Positions 43,573-52,113 of a DNA stretch of 64,000 nucleotides are shown in pieces. The notes under the pieces were generated by a model, which saw nothing but the letters and a program-made list of their open reading frames with translations, did no database searches and was not told where the DNA came from. This stretch comes from Candidatus Poribacteria bacterium (lineage in GTDB: Bacteria > Poribacteria > WGA-4E > PCPOR2b). The stretch covers positions 124,001 through 188,000 of the forward strand of contig PYIZ01000050.1 of NCBI GenBank assembly GCA_003635265.1, read 5' to 3'. Every line of letters begins with the position of its first letter. The first letter of the stretch is position 1. Made by a program: the position numbers and the translations under genes.

Positions 43573-44559
43573 ATGGCAAATATTCACATTCCAAAAATTT
43601 GGGAGATTGCAGAGCGGGAGGTTACGCCGGAAGCCGCTTTTATCAATCGGCGGCGGTTCTTGAGAACGCTAGCCGGTGCCGGTTTGAGCATCGCTGGCGG
43701 ATCTATGCTCGGTTATGCAACCGAATCGGAGGCAAAGAAGCCGGAACTAATAGACCCGAACCTGATGAAATTTGAATCGGTCGAACGGAATCCAGCCTTT
43801 ATGAAGGTTGATCGCCCTATCACCGATAGAGCTGTTGCTGCCAAGTATAACAATTTCTATGAATTCGGTGGTTCAAAATCGATCTGGGAAGCCGCACAAG
43901 CGTTGCCGACCGAAAACTGGAAGGTAGAGGTCACCGGCTTAGTCCGAAATCCTCGCACCTATGACTTGGACGATCTCAGGAAAAAATTCCCCCTTGAAGA
44001 GCGGGTCTATCGCTTCCGTTGTGTTGAGGCGTGGGCGATGGTTGTTCCGTGGCTCGGCTTCACAATGAAGCGAATCATTGATGATGTTGAGCCGACATCA
44101 GAAGCGAGATATGTTCGTTTCATCTCGTATTACAACCGGAAGATTAACAAAGGACCTGGGCGTCGTACGTCTCATCCTTGGCCCTATACAGAGGGGCTAC
44201 GCACCGACGAAATGGCAAACGAATTGGCGTTTTTTGCCATCGGTATCTACGGTCACGAACTTCCAAAGCAGCACGGTGCCCCTATCCGCCAAGTCATACC
44301 GTGGAAGTACGGCTTCAAAGGTGCTAAATCCATCGTAAAAATCGAGTTCCTTAACTATCAACCGAAAACGTTCTGGAATGAACTTCAACCCCACGAATAC
44401 GGGTTTGAGGCGAATGTCGAGCCTGATGTGCCGCACCCACGGTGGTCACAAGCTTCCGAACGGATGATTGGTAACGGTCCAGCCTTCACGTGGAAAAGAC
44501 GACCGACGCTGCTCTACAACGGTTACGCCGAGCAGGTTGCACACCTCTACGATCGATGA
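43573..44559 (+). CDS. msrP: Molybdopterin oxidoreductase, MsrP/YedY-like
   Basis: Periplasmic molybdenum enzyme of the sulfite-oxidase fold, 328 aa, related to the catalytic subunit of the methionine-sulfoxide reductase system. A Tat signal NRRRFLRTLAGAGLSIAGG (residues ~25-43) precedes the mature domain. The Mo-ligating cysteine is Cys150 in YRFRCVEAW, followed by VVPWLGF, and GAPIRQVIPWKYGFKGAKS is the conserved pterin-binding region. The membrane heme partner msrQ is not adjacent. A strong terminator follows at 44582-44617. It is co-directional with the PhyH gene. Confidence 0.92.
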   Translation: MANIHIPKIWEIAEREVTPEAAFINRRRFLRTLAGAGLSIAGGSMLGYATESEAKKPELIDPNLMKFESVERNPAFMKVDRPITDRAVAAKYNNFYEFGGSKSIWEAAQALPTENWKVEVTGLVRNPRTYDLDDLRKKFPLEERVYRFRCVEAWAMVVPWLGFTMKRIIDDVEPTSEARYVRFISYYNRKINKGPGRRTSHPWPYTEGLRTDEMANELAFFAIGIYGHELPKQHGAPIRQVIPWKYGFKGAKSIVKIEFLNYQPKTFWNELQPHEYGFEANVEPDVPHPRWSQASERMIGNGPAFTWKRRPTLLYNGYAEQVAHLYDR

Positions 44560-44581
44560 TGTGCTGCTAATTGCAAATTGC

Positions 44582-44617
44582 GGGCAATCGAAAGGTTACA
44601 TGGCGATTGCCCCTTTT
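44582..44617 (+). terminator. Rho-independent terminator after msrP
   Basis: GGGCAATCG pairs perfectly with CGATTGCCC across a 13-base loop, followed by CTTTT. The T-tract exists only on the plus strand, so it ends msrP transcription while the convergent aminotransferase ends alongside. Confidence 0.75.
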
Positions 44618-45861
44618 CAGACCAGTTCCGCAACACGGGTCGCAACCTTCCGAAAGGCTTCGATGTATTGGTCTAACAGCGCCTTGTTGGGTCTGGAGAA
44701 GACCGGAATAGTAAACAGGTCTTCGCGTGGGTTCTCGGAAACGGGCAGATCCCCTTCCTGATAGGTCACTTCCCGTTTATTTTCAGGACGAGTAAAAGCA
44801 GGATGATTCCGCTCTTGGAACACCACTGACAGGTGGTCGCTGCCTCCCGGTGCACCGCTGCTCACGCTCGCGCCTTCTGCCCGTAGCGCTTCGATGAATT
44901 TCTCTTTCGACAATCCACCGAGTTCTTCTGGGACGTAGCGGATATAGGGGCGACTGTAATACCCACGAAAGTTATCGGTCGAAGGCTTGATTGGATAAAT
45001 TCCCGGACACTCTGCAATGCCGTCCATGAGATACATCACGTTGTCGTCACGACATTTGTTACGTTCGTCGAGATGTCGGAGTTGGACACGCGCGATAGCA
45101 GCGGAGATTGGGGCGATACGGTATTTGTATCCCAAGCAGGTCCTAGCATACTTGTGATACTTCTCTTCGGGAAGATCGCGAATCCGTTCATAGTGTCCGA
45201 GACAGATTGCCCGCTCGTAATAGCCTAAGTTGTCCGTAATCATCACACCACCTTCGCCGCTCGGCAAGAGTTTTCCGCCCTGCATACTGAAACACCCCAC
45301 ATCTCCGATTGTCCCGACCTTTTTGCCTTTGTAAGTTGCGCCGTGAGCGTGCGAGCAGTCTTCAACCACGAAGATGTTGTGACGCGTCGCAATTTCCATA
45401 ATAGCGTCCATCTCCGCTGGCATTCCACCGAGATGGACGACAATGACCGCTTTCGTGCGGGGAGAGATTCGCCGTTCGATATCTTCTGGATCCGCGCAAC
45501 CGGTGAACGGATCAATATCGCAGAAGACCGGAATCGCCTGACAGGAGAGGATGGGCATATACGTCCCCCAAAACGTCGCCGCAGGGGTAATGACCTCATC
45601 GCCGGGTCCCACCCCAATCCCGAACAACGCCCCATGAATCGAAGCAGTCCCATTGTTGTGCGCTAAGGCATACTTGACACCGTGATAAGCGGCAAATTCC
45701 TCCTCGAACTTGTAAATCGTATCTGAGAACGAGATCTCCCCGCTCTGCAATTGGTTGACAACGGCTTTGGTGACCTCATCATCAATAATGGGCCACTCCG
45801 AAGCCTCACGTTGGTCTAAGGTAATGGCTTTGTCGCCACCTTGAATCGCTAATCTGCTCAT
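44617..45861 (-). CDS. DegT/DnrJ/EryC1/StrS family PLP aminotransferase
   Basis: Sugar-type aminotransferase of 414 aa from ATG 45861 (GAGGAGGAACC upstream). The open frame runs to 46107, but the longer start overlaps the divergent sigma gene and adds 82 residues without homology. Visible features: PLP-pocket segment AHNNGTASIHGALFG, HNIFVVEDCSHAHGA (Asp contacting PLP), and the Schiff-base Lys in SMQGGKLLPSGEGG. It transfers an amino group to a keto-sugar or keto-cyclitol. No sugar-nucleotide genes are adjacent. A close relative is encoded at 52.1 kb. Confidence 0.92.
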   Translation of the reverse strand: MSRLAIQGGDKAITLDQREASEWPIIDDEVTKAVVNQLQSGEISFSDTIYKFEEEFAAYHGVKYALAHNNGTASIHGALFGIGVGPGDEVITPAATFWGTYMPILSCQAIPVFCDIDPFTGCADPEDIERRISPRTKAVIVVHLGGMPAEMDAIMEIATRHNIFVVEDCSHAHGATYKGKKVGTIGDVGCFSMQGGKLLPSGEGGVMITDNLGYYERAICLGHYERIRDLPEEKYHKYARTCLGYKYRIAPISAAIARVQLRHLDERNKCRDDNVMYLMDGIAECPGIYPIKPSTDNFRGYYSRPYIRYVPEELGGLSKEKFIEALRAEGASVSSGAPGGSDHLSVVFQERNHPAFTRPENKREVTYQEGDLPVSENPREDLFTIPVFSRPNKALLDQYIEAFRKVATRVAELV

Positions 45862-46049
45862 GGGTTCCTCCTCGCTGCGTCTTTTCGTTTTCAGTTTAGC
45901 ACTAAGTCCAATCGGGATCAATATCAAAAAAACGGATCTGTCATCTGATGATTGGCTCCGAATGTGCGTCATTATAAATAGAAAAACACGGTTCAAGGCT
46001 TTAACGCAGTGACATCCTAAGTCTTGATAATTGTACCGGGAGATAGAGA

Positions 46050-48779
46050 ATGGCACTTCATGACGCTGAGTTGATTCAACGTACACTAGAGGGCGACGAA
46101 TCCGCATTCGGGTTTCTGGTGGACAAGTACAAAGGATCTGTCCACGCCTTGGCGTACCGCAAGCTGGGCAATTTCCACACCGCCGAAGAAATCACGCAGG
46201 ACACCTTCCTCAAGGCGTACCAGAAACTATCGACGCTCAAAGACCCGGGGCGTTTCCCCGGTTGGCTCTACGTGATTGCCGCACGATGCTGTATCTCTTG
46301 GTTTCGGCAAAACCGCGTGCAAACCGAATCACTTGACAGCGTTAAGAGAGAGATGGATACACAATCATGGACGAAATATACCGATGCACGCCTCCGTGAA
46401 GAGGTGCACAATGCGCTCGAAAGTCTACCCGAAAGTGAGCGAACCGTCCTAACGCTTTACTATATGGCGGGGATGACCAGCGAGGAGATTGGACGGTTCA
46501 TCGGTACATCATGCGGTGCCATCAGAGACCGACTCTATCGCGCCCGAATGCACTTAAAGGAGGAATTGACGATGATTGAAGAAACCTTGGGAGGCTTCCA
46601 ACTGCCACCAACTTTGACACAAGAGATTATGCGTCGAATCCCCAATGGTCCACTCAATGCTGCGCCAACAACAGGCAAACCACTTGTGCCGTGGATTGTT
46701 GCGACCTCGTTGGTTGTAGTTACGTTGCTTATCGGCTTGGGAATTAAACAGGCTACGACATTTCAGTTACCCTACAGCTTTGATGCCCCCGAATCCGCAA
46801 CGATGGTTGAAATTGTTGATGCCCCGATAATCAACATGCCACTATTGACGTTCTCGCCGGTTAGTCGGACAGGAGGGATCAGTGGAGGAGAATCGGGCAA
46901 TGGAAATCGGGAGAATGATTCGGTGCAGGGAACTGCTGCAGATTCACGGAACAGTATAGAATCAGATAAAGTTGACTGGACGCAAACTAGGGGACCTTAC
47001 GGTGGCACAATTATATCCCTTCACGCGACGCCGGAAGGAATACTCTTTGCCGGAACAAATGAAGGTGGTATCTTCCGTTCAACAGATGGAGGCGACACAT
47101 GGGTCTCCGCTAGCGAAGGCTTACGAGGCTCTTCGGACAACAGCTTCCCTAGCCTCCTCGTACTGACGCAGGAAGGAAATACCCTCTACGCCGGCACAAA
47201 CGGGGGCCTTTTCTATTCGATCAACGGCGGTGACTCGTGGCAGCAATTATCTCACTTTCAGGACGAGATAGTAGGCATTTCGGGGATTGCGTTCATTGGT
47301 GACACTATTTACATTGGGCGGCATATAGAGGAGAGTGTTTTCTTCTCTAACGATAATGGCAAGTCGTGGTCACAAATTGATAGTGGTTTGACCGGACGAG
47401 GGGGACCCAAGTTGTTTGCTATTGGAACAACGCTTTTCGCACAGATGTGGCATCATGTTTTCCGTCTCAAAGCCGGCGAGAACTCATGGACAAAACTCGC
47501 CATCGAAGATCTGTGGAAAAAAAACACCGCCGAGTCAGATATTACAAATCTTGTAATATCTGGTGAAGTAATTTACGCAGCAACAGCCGGTGGGGGACTT
47601 TTCCGCTCAACGAATATGGGTAATTGGTGGCAGTCAATCAGGCACGAAGCGATGTATGATTTCGATGGTGAATTGGCGGCGTTGGGAACCACGATCTTCT
47701 ATATCGGTGATGATCGGGTGTTTCATTCGACCGATGCCGGTAACTCATGGACGATGTACAACAGCAACTTGACCAATCAAGAAATTTTGTCCATGACAGT
47801 CTTATCTGAGAAGATACTTTACGTCGGTACATTGGACGGGGTGTTCCGCTCGACGGATGGTGGGGAATCGTGGACGAAAACCAACACCGGCATCATTAAT
47901 ACACATATTGAGGATCTTGTGTTCTTCAGAAACACACTCTACACTATAACGGATGATAGTGTCGTCGAATCAGCGGATGGTGGGAATTCATGGGTGCCGA
48001 TGAATGAAGGATTGGTTGCCAGCGATGGGGGACTGTTGGCAGTTTCGGGAGAAAAACTCTATATAGCAACAAACGAAACTAACTACGGGTTGAACCCATC
48101 AACTTCTGGAATTTATTTTTTGGCAGACGACGGAAACTCATGGATACCAATTCAGACGAACATGCAGTCTGCCAATAACAGAATCTATGTCGTCAATCAA
48201 TTGGCGATTAGTGGGGCAACATTCTACATCGTCGGACAGATGGGGGGCAAAGAGTGGCTCTACCGCTGGAGAGTGGGGGAAGATCTGTGGACACAACTCA
48301 TGCCGCAGCAGGATCTTTTTGGCTGGGGAGCGTTAGCTGTGTCAGGCAGAACGGTCTACATCAGTACGGTGCGTGGAAAACTGTTCCGCTCGTTTGACGA
48401 GGGCGATACATGGACAGAGGTGAGTCAAAAATTACCAAATTGGAACCAAGAAATCGGCACCTATGATTTGGCATTCATCGGTGAGACAATTTATGCAAAG
48501 GCTGGTAGTGGGGGAGGTCGCTCGACAGATGGTGGTGAGACATGGACGCCGCTCATCGTCGACGGATTGCCCGGTGGCTATATTGAGATGCAGCTAGTCG
48601 ATGGTACAACACTCTATGGTACAAGTTCTCATGGGGTCTTCCGCCTGACGCACGAATCCGATTCATGGGAGCAAATCGCCCCGACGCAGCGCGATGTCAC
48701 CTCCCTGGCGTTTGATGGCACAACGTTCTACATCGGCACACATGCGGAGGGTATATTTCGGCTTTCGCTGGATGAGTAA
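46050..48779 (+). CDS. ECF sigma factor fused via a membrane helix to a BNR-type beta-propeller
   Basis: A single frame of 909 aa. Residues ~1-175 are an ECF sigma factor: region 2 (SAFGFLVDKYKGSVHALAYR, then AEEITQDTFLKAY and FPGWLYVIAARCC) and region 4 with its HTH (LPESERTVLTLYYMAGMTSE, EIGRFIGTSCGAIRDRLYR). Residues ~176-210 form a linker, and ~212-233 one transmembrane helix (VPWIVATSLVVVTLLIGLG). The remaining ~670 residues carry at least ten BNR/sialidase-type repeats such as FRSTDGGDTWVS, predicted outside the membrane. The layout implies a membrane-tethered sigma factor with a built-in external sensor. ATG 46050 follows GGGAGATAGAGA. No anti-sigma gene is adjacent. Confidence 0.88.
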   Translation: MALHDAELIQRTLEGDESAFGFLVDKYKGSVHALAYRKLGNFHTAEEITQDTFLKAYQKLSTLKDPGRFPGWLYVIAARCCISWFRQNRVQTESLDSVKREMDTQSWTKYTDARLREEVHNALESLPESERTVLTLYYMAGMTSEEIGRFIGTSCGAIRDRLYRARMHLKEELTMIEETLGGFQLPPTLTQEIMRRIPNGPLNAAPTTGKPLVPWIVATSLVVVTLLIGLGIKQATTFQLPYSFDAPESATMVEIVDAPIINMPLLTFSPVSRTGGISGGESGNGNRENDSVQGTAADSRNSIESDKVDWTQTRGPYGGTIISLHATPEGILFAGTNEGGIFRSTDGGDTWVSASEGLRGSSDNSFPSLLVLTQEGNTLYAGTNGGLFYSINGGDSWQQLSHFQDEIVGISGIAFIGDTIYIGRHIEESVFFSNDNGKSWSQIDSGLTGRGGPKLFAIGTTLFAQMWHHVFRLKAGENSWTKLAIEDLWKKNTAESDITNLVISGEVIYAATAGGGLFRSTNMGNWWQSIRHEAMYDFDGELAALGTTIFYIGDDRVFHSTDAGNSWTMYNSNLTNQEILSMTVLSEKILYVGTLDGVFRSTDGGESWTKTNTGIINTHIEDLVFFRNTLYTITDDSVVESADGGNSWVPMNEGLVASDGGLLAVSGEKLYIATNETNYGLNPSTSGIYFLADDGNSWIPIQTNMQSANNRIYVVNQLAISGATFYIVGQMGGKEWLYRWRVGEDLWTQLMPQQDLFGWGALAVSGRTVYISTVRGKLFRSFDEGDTWTEVSQKLPNWNQEIGTYDLAFIGETIYAKAGSGGGRSTDGGETWTPLIVDGLPGGYIEMQLVDGTTLYGTSSHGVFRLTHESDSWEQIAPTQRDVTSLAFDGTTFYIGTHAEGIFRLSLDE

Positions 48780-48818
48780 ATTGTCGGCGAAAGGTCAATC
48801 TTCATCTGATGTCACACA

Positions 48819-49427
48819 CTAATCCAATGGCTTAACTTTGGATTGAGACGGTTCCGCAAGCAGTTTTTCAATCATCACTTTCAATTCGTGGTAATCCCGT
48901 TCGGCCTCTGTCCGCGTTTCGTCCTCTCTTTTGTAATACTCACCGCCCGGGTGGATATAGCGAATCTTTCCTCGCTTATCAATGAGAAAGCTAACCGAAG
49001 TCCACCGATGTCTACCTTTAGCTAGCCAATAACCTCTCAACGTTCGCCAATCCATATCCAAGGCAATCGGAAATTCAAAGCCGAGCCGCTTCACCGCCTT
49101 CTCAAGCGCCTTTTGACGACGCGGTCCGGGCGGTTTCGGATGGTACATCCCAATCACGACTAAATCCTTATCCTTGAAGGTGTCGTGGAATTCGTTCAGC
49201 GCGGGTGCACTACGGCTACAAAATGGGCAGGTCTCCGTCCACCAACGAATGAGAACCACTTTGCCCGCTAATTCGTTCAGTTGGAGTGGCTGCGAATTCA
49301 TCCACTCCAGCGTCCCCCATTCTGGAGCCGGTTTCCCGATTAACTCGTCGCCTTCCTTTGCGAAAAGTCCTTGATTGATAGCCAACAGCATCAACAGAAT
49401 GATGCCGCCTATCCGTAAATTACGCAT
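48819..49427 (-). CDS. TlpA/ResA-like thioredoxin-family protein
   Basis: Exported redoxin of 202 aa: signal peptide (residues ~1-23), then a thioredoxin fold with the active site TETCPFCSRSAPAL (CPFC) and VSFLIDKRGKIRYIHPGG containing the cis-Pro-region equivalent. The insertion HPKPPGPRRQKALEKAVKRLG and the Trp-rich segment DWRTLRGYWLAKGRHRWTS lengthen it compared with simple TlpA. It likely acts in periplasmic disulfide reduction or peroxide handling. The start codon abuts the stop of the SMP-30 gene, so the two are co-transcribed. Confidence 0.9.
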   Translation of the reverse strand: MRNLRIGGIILLMLLAINQGLFAKEGDELIGKPAPEWGTLEWMNSQPLQLNELAGKVVLIRWWTETCPFCSRSAPALNEFHDTFKDKDLVVIGMYHPKPPGPRRQKALEKAVKRLGFEFPIALDMDWRTLRGYWLAKGRHRWTSVSFLIDKRGKIRYIHPGGEYYKREDETRTEAERDYHELKVMIEKLLAEPSQSKVKPLD

Positions 49428-50270
49428 TTAACCCCTCTGAAAAAGCTGCCAACTCCGCCCCGGCAAATCCGTGCGGAAATACTCGACATTGCCTCGGTCA
49501 GCGAGTGTAACGTAGCAGGTACGTCCATCGGGACCGCCGAAAGCTAGGTTGGTGCAGTCTTTCCCGGCAAGTTCTATCTCTATCAGCACCTCACCCTGTG
49601 GCGAAACTTTAGCGATCGTGCCCTTGCCGTGGCGCGTTACGTACAGATTGCCTTCAACATCGCAGCGCATCCCATCAAACCCAAAATCAGGGAACTGAAT
49701 CAGTAACCGCTTGTTACTAATCTCTCCAGTAGCGGACAGGTCATACACCCAGATATTGCGCTGAACGCTTTCATTGACATAAAGGGTCTGCTCATCGGGA
49801 CTAACTTCAATGCCGTTGGTGGTCCCCATATCCCCCTCAAGCAGCGCGACTGTGCCATCTGTGTTGATGCGCCAGATCTGCCCCGTCGATTCCGCCCAAT
49901 TCGGATCGCTAGCATAGACGATATCGTTGGCGCCAATGGCGATGTCATTTGGCTGATTCATGGTTGTTTCATGTGCGTAAACGCTAATTTCTCGTGTCTC
50001 CATATCAACCTTGAGGATGTTATGGTTGGTATAGTCAGCGATAAGCATGAAACCCGCACTGTCGAAACGGAGGCCGTTTCCGATGCTACCGTCGGGCAGT
50101 TCGACGAATACGCTGCATTTTCCTTCCGGAGTAACCTTCCCGATAGTGTGCTGCCGTGCATAGTTGACGGCGTAGAGATTGCCCTCTGCATCGCAGGCGG
50201 GACCTTCGATGCCGGAGGTAAAACCCTCCCGCTCCGTGAAGGGGTGACTAATAAAAAGTTCATCGATCAT
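49428..50270 (-). CDS. SMP-30/gluconolactonase-like beta-propeller
   Basis: Protein of 280 aa with a six-bladed propeller pattern: GPACDAEGNLYAVNYA, VFVELPDGSIGNGLRFDSAG, NQPNDIAIGANDIVYASDP, GTTNGIEVSPDEQTLYVNES, FDGMRCDVEGNLYVTRHGKG and CTNLAFGGPDGRTCYVT. The family hydrolyses sugar lactones or related esters using a bound divalent metal; the Asn and Asp at blade tops are present. No signal peptide. With the GH4 glycosidase upstream and the thioredoxin downstream it forms a minus-strand group. Confidence 0.88.
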   Translation of the reverse strand: MIDELFISHPFTEREGFTSGIEGPACDAEGNLYAVNYARQHTIGKVTPEGKCSVFVELPDGSIGNGLRFDSAGFMLIADYTNHNILKVDMETREISVYAHETTMNQPNDIAIGANDIVYASDPNWAESTGQIWRINTDGTVALLEGDMGTTNGIEVSPDEQTLYVNESVQRNIWVYDLSATGEISNKRLLIQFPDFGFDGMRCDVEGNLYVTRHGKGTIAKVSPQGEVLIEIELAGKDCTNLAFGGPDGRTCYVTLADRGNVEYFRTDLPGRSWQLFQRG

Positions 50271-50351
50271 TGTGGCAAGCTACCTTTCCTATGAGATAAT
50301 ATTACTATAACGTAAGCTGCTAGTGTTGAAAATCCATCGGTTTTCCTGTGG

Positions 50352-50370
50352 GGGCAGGATCTCCCTGCCC
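50352..50370. repeat. GC-rich hairpin GGGCAGG-ATCTC-CCTGCCC
   Basis: Perfect 7-bp stem with a 5-base loop, in the 234-base gap upstream of the SMP-30 gene and downstream of the GH4 gene. The sequence style is REP-like. It could also terminate GH4 transcription, but no T-tract follows on either strand. Confidence 0.5.
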
Positions 50371-50387
50371 ATCAACTAGTCTTCTTT

Positions 50388-50452
50388 CGCTCCAGAGGAG
50401 CGATATGTCTATAGAACCGCGATAGGGTCAATTCCTGCGCTCCAGAGGAGCG
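50388..50452. repeat. Two copies of a 15-bp palindromic REP-like unit, 50-bp period
   Basis: CGCTCCAGAGGAGCG occurs at 50388-50402 and 50438-50452. Each is an inverted repeat (CGCTCC/GGAGCG) flanked by related bases. Followed by an imperfect tandem TGAACTAATRAACC at 50466-50479 and 50482-50495. Only two units, so not a CRISPR. Confidence 0.65.
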
Positions 50453-50504
50453 CAATATCTTTTGATGAACTAATGAACCCGTGAACTAATAAACCAACAT
50501 ATTA

Positions 50505-51803
50505 CTAAGCGAGCGGCGGCATAAATTCATCCTGTGCGTCCAACAGTTGATCAATCGTCGTGCGAATTTCTGACAACGTTAATTGTGCGACGGTGTTTGG
50601 ATCAACCAACCCTGCGTGATAGGCGTATTCTCGATTCTCCTCTAGGATAGCGCGCACCGTCAACTCTTGCATGTTGATATTGGTCTGGCAGAGCGCCGCA
50701 CACTGAGGTGGCAACTCACCGACGTAGCACGGCTGCAACCCTGCACGATTAACAAGTGTCGGCACTTCGACGCAACAACCAGCGGGGAGATTGGTGATGA
50801 GATTCGTATTGAGCACGTTCCCGTAAATGTAGGCAGGGGTATCCGTCTCCATTGCGTGAATAATGACCGCTGCATATTCGTGGGACCGGCTCAGTTCGAT
50901 CGGTGCCGATTCCGCTTCACGCTTCGCTTGTGCGATTCTCTCCTCTCGGTCTGTATGCTGATTAACAAAGCTTTCAGCGGTACGATTCTCAACGTTTAGT
51001 CGTTCCATTTCGTCGGGGTGTTGCATGAAATAAGGCACGTACTCTGCCATGTGGCGCGAGGACTCGGTGACAAACCGACCGAAATGCTTCAAGATTTCAA
51101 AACGCACTGGGTCACGAGCGACAATCTCAGGATCCTCAAGGCAGGCGTTCAGTCGCGGGTAGAGTGTTTCGCCATCTTGCGAAAGTTCCAAAAACCACGC
51201 CATGTGATTAATCCCCGCGACAAGATAGCGGAGGTTGTCGTAGTCCACACCCATATAGTTCGCTAGCTGCTTACTGGTGCCCTGCACACTATGGCACAGC
51301 CCCACGCCGGAGATGCTCGTCGCCTCCAACACCGCCCACATAATCATTGCCATCGGATTGGTGTAATTGAGCATTGGAGCGTCCGGACAGAGCCTCTCCA
51401 TATCGTGAGCGATATCGAGCATGGCAGGGATCGTGCGCAGCCCCTTCATCAGACCACCGATGCCAACGGTGTCGGATACCGTCTGCCGAAGTCCGCCGAC
51501 CTCAAGTGGAATCTGCACATCCAACGCTTCTGGTCCCATGTTAGCACCCACCCGAATAGAAACAATGACATAATGGGCACCGTCCAACGCCGGCTCGCGC
51601 TCTGTTGACGCGTCAATCTGTGTGGGTAGGTTCAACTCACGCACGATGCGTTGTGCATAGGTATGGGTCAACTCCAGCCGTTCACTATCGGGGTCTACAA
51701 GATGGATGGTTGAATCTAACAGTTCTGGAAATGAAAGAAGATCTCCAATCAGTCGTCTACCAAACCCGAAACTCCCTGCACCGAGGAAAGCGATTTTAGC
51801 CAT
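50505..51803 (-). CDS. Glycoside hydrolase family 4 (alpha-glucosidase/alpha-galactosidase type)
   Basis: NAD- and metal-dependent glycosidase of 432 aa. The Rossmann start is KIAFLGAGSFGFGRRLIGD, then IHLVDPDSERL. Family markers are VSIRVGANMGPEALDVQIPL, NYTNPMAMIMWA, LCHSVQGTSKQLA (the Cys that binds Mn) and VAGINHMAWFLEL (the paired His), with VEVPTLVNRAG near the end. GH4 uses an oxidation-elimination mechanism rather than direct hydrolysis. LplD or alpha-galactosidase-like activity is likely, but the exact sugar is not known. Confidence 0.92.
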   Translation of the reverse strand: MAKIAFLGAGSFGFGRRLIGDLLSFPELLDSTIHLVDPDSERLELTHTYAQRIVRELNLPTQIDASTEREPALDGAHYVIVSIRVGANMGPEALDVQIPLEVGGLRQTVSDTVGIGGLMKGLRTIPAMLDIAHDMERLCPDAPMLNYTNPMAMIMWAVLEATSISGVGLCHSVQGTSKQLANYMGVDYDNLRYLVAGINHMAWFLELSQDGETLYPRLNACLEDPEIVARDPVRFEILKHFGRFVTESSRHMAEYVPYFMQHPDEMERLNVENRTAESFVNQHTDREERIAQAKREAESAPIELSRSHEYAAVIIHAMETDTPAYIYGNVLNTNLITNLPAGCCVEVPTLVNRAGLQPCYVGELPPQCAALCQTNINMQELTVRAILEENREYAYHAGLVDPNTVAQLTLSEIRTTIDQLLDAQDEFMPPLA

Positions 51804-52113
51804 GACAAACTCCTTGCTTAATCAGATCTCACTAAATGGATAGTCTTAGTCCCATTCTATCACGATTTGGAGGTTAGATCAACAAGGAAGGTTCGCAATT
51901 TTGGGTTGACGAGAAGGAGACGTTCTGATAAAGTAGGCAAAAGAACATTACACCATCTCCTACAATAACAACTATAGTGAATTCCAAAAATAAATAGACG
52001 TTCAAAGTAGTAGGCACACTCCGTGTGCCGTAACTCTGCGAACAAGTTCCTGACATCGCTCGTTCATCGTGTCCAATTAATTCTAAAATCTACCATAAAA
52101 GAGGGGGATCGAC
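51804..52113. other. Divergent gene-free interval with a REP-like hairpin
   Basis: About 310 bases between the minus-strand GH4 and plus-strand aminotransferase genes. It contains the hairpin at 52013-52029 but no convincing promoter pair, although both flanking genes need one. I see nothing else definite. Confidence 0.4.
52013..52029. repeat. REP-like hairpin GGCACAC-TCC-GTGTGCC
   Basis: Perfect 7-bp stem with a 3-base loop inside the GH4-aminotransferase gap. It looks like an intergenic dispersed repeat unit; no second copy in this window. Confidence 0.5.

Noticed and set aside
45862-46107. Longer N-terminus for the DegT aminotransferase
   Set aside because: The extra 82 residues have no family similarity and overlap the divergent sigma-propeller gene. 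The start at 45861 has a strong ribosome site.
50388-50452. Possible CRISPR repeats
   Set aside because: Only two short palindromic units with no cas gene. The spacing fits REP-like elements better.
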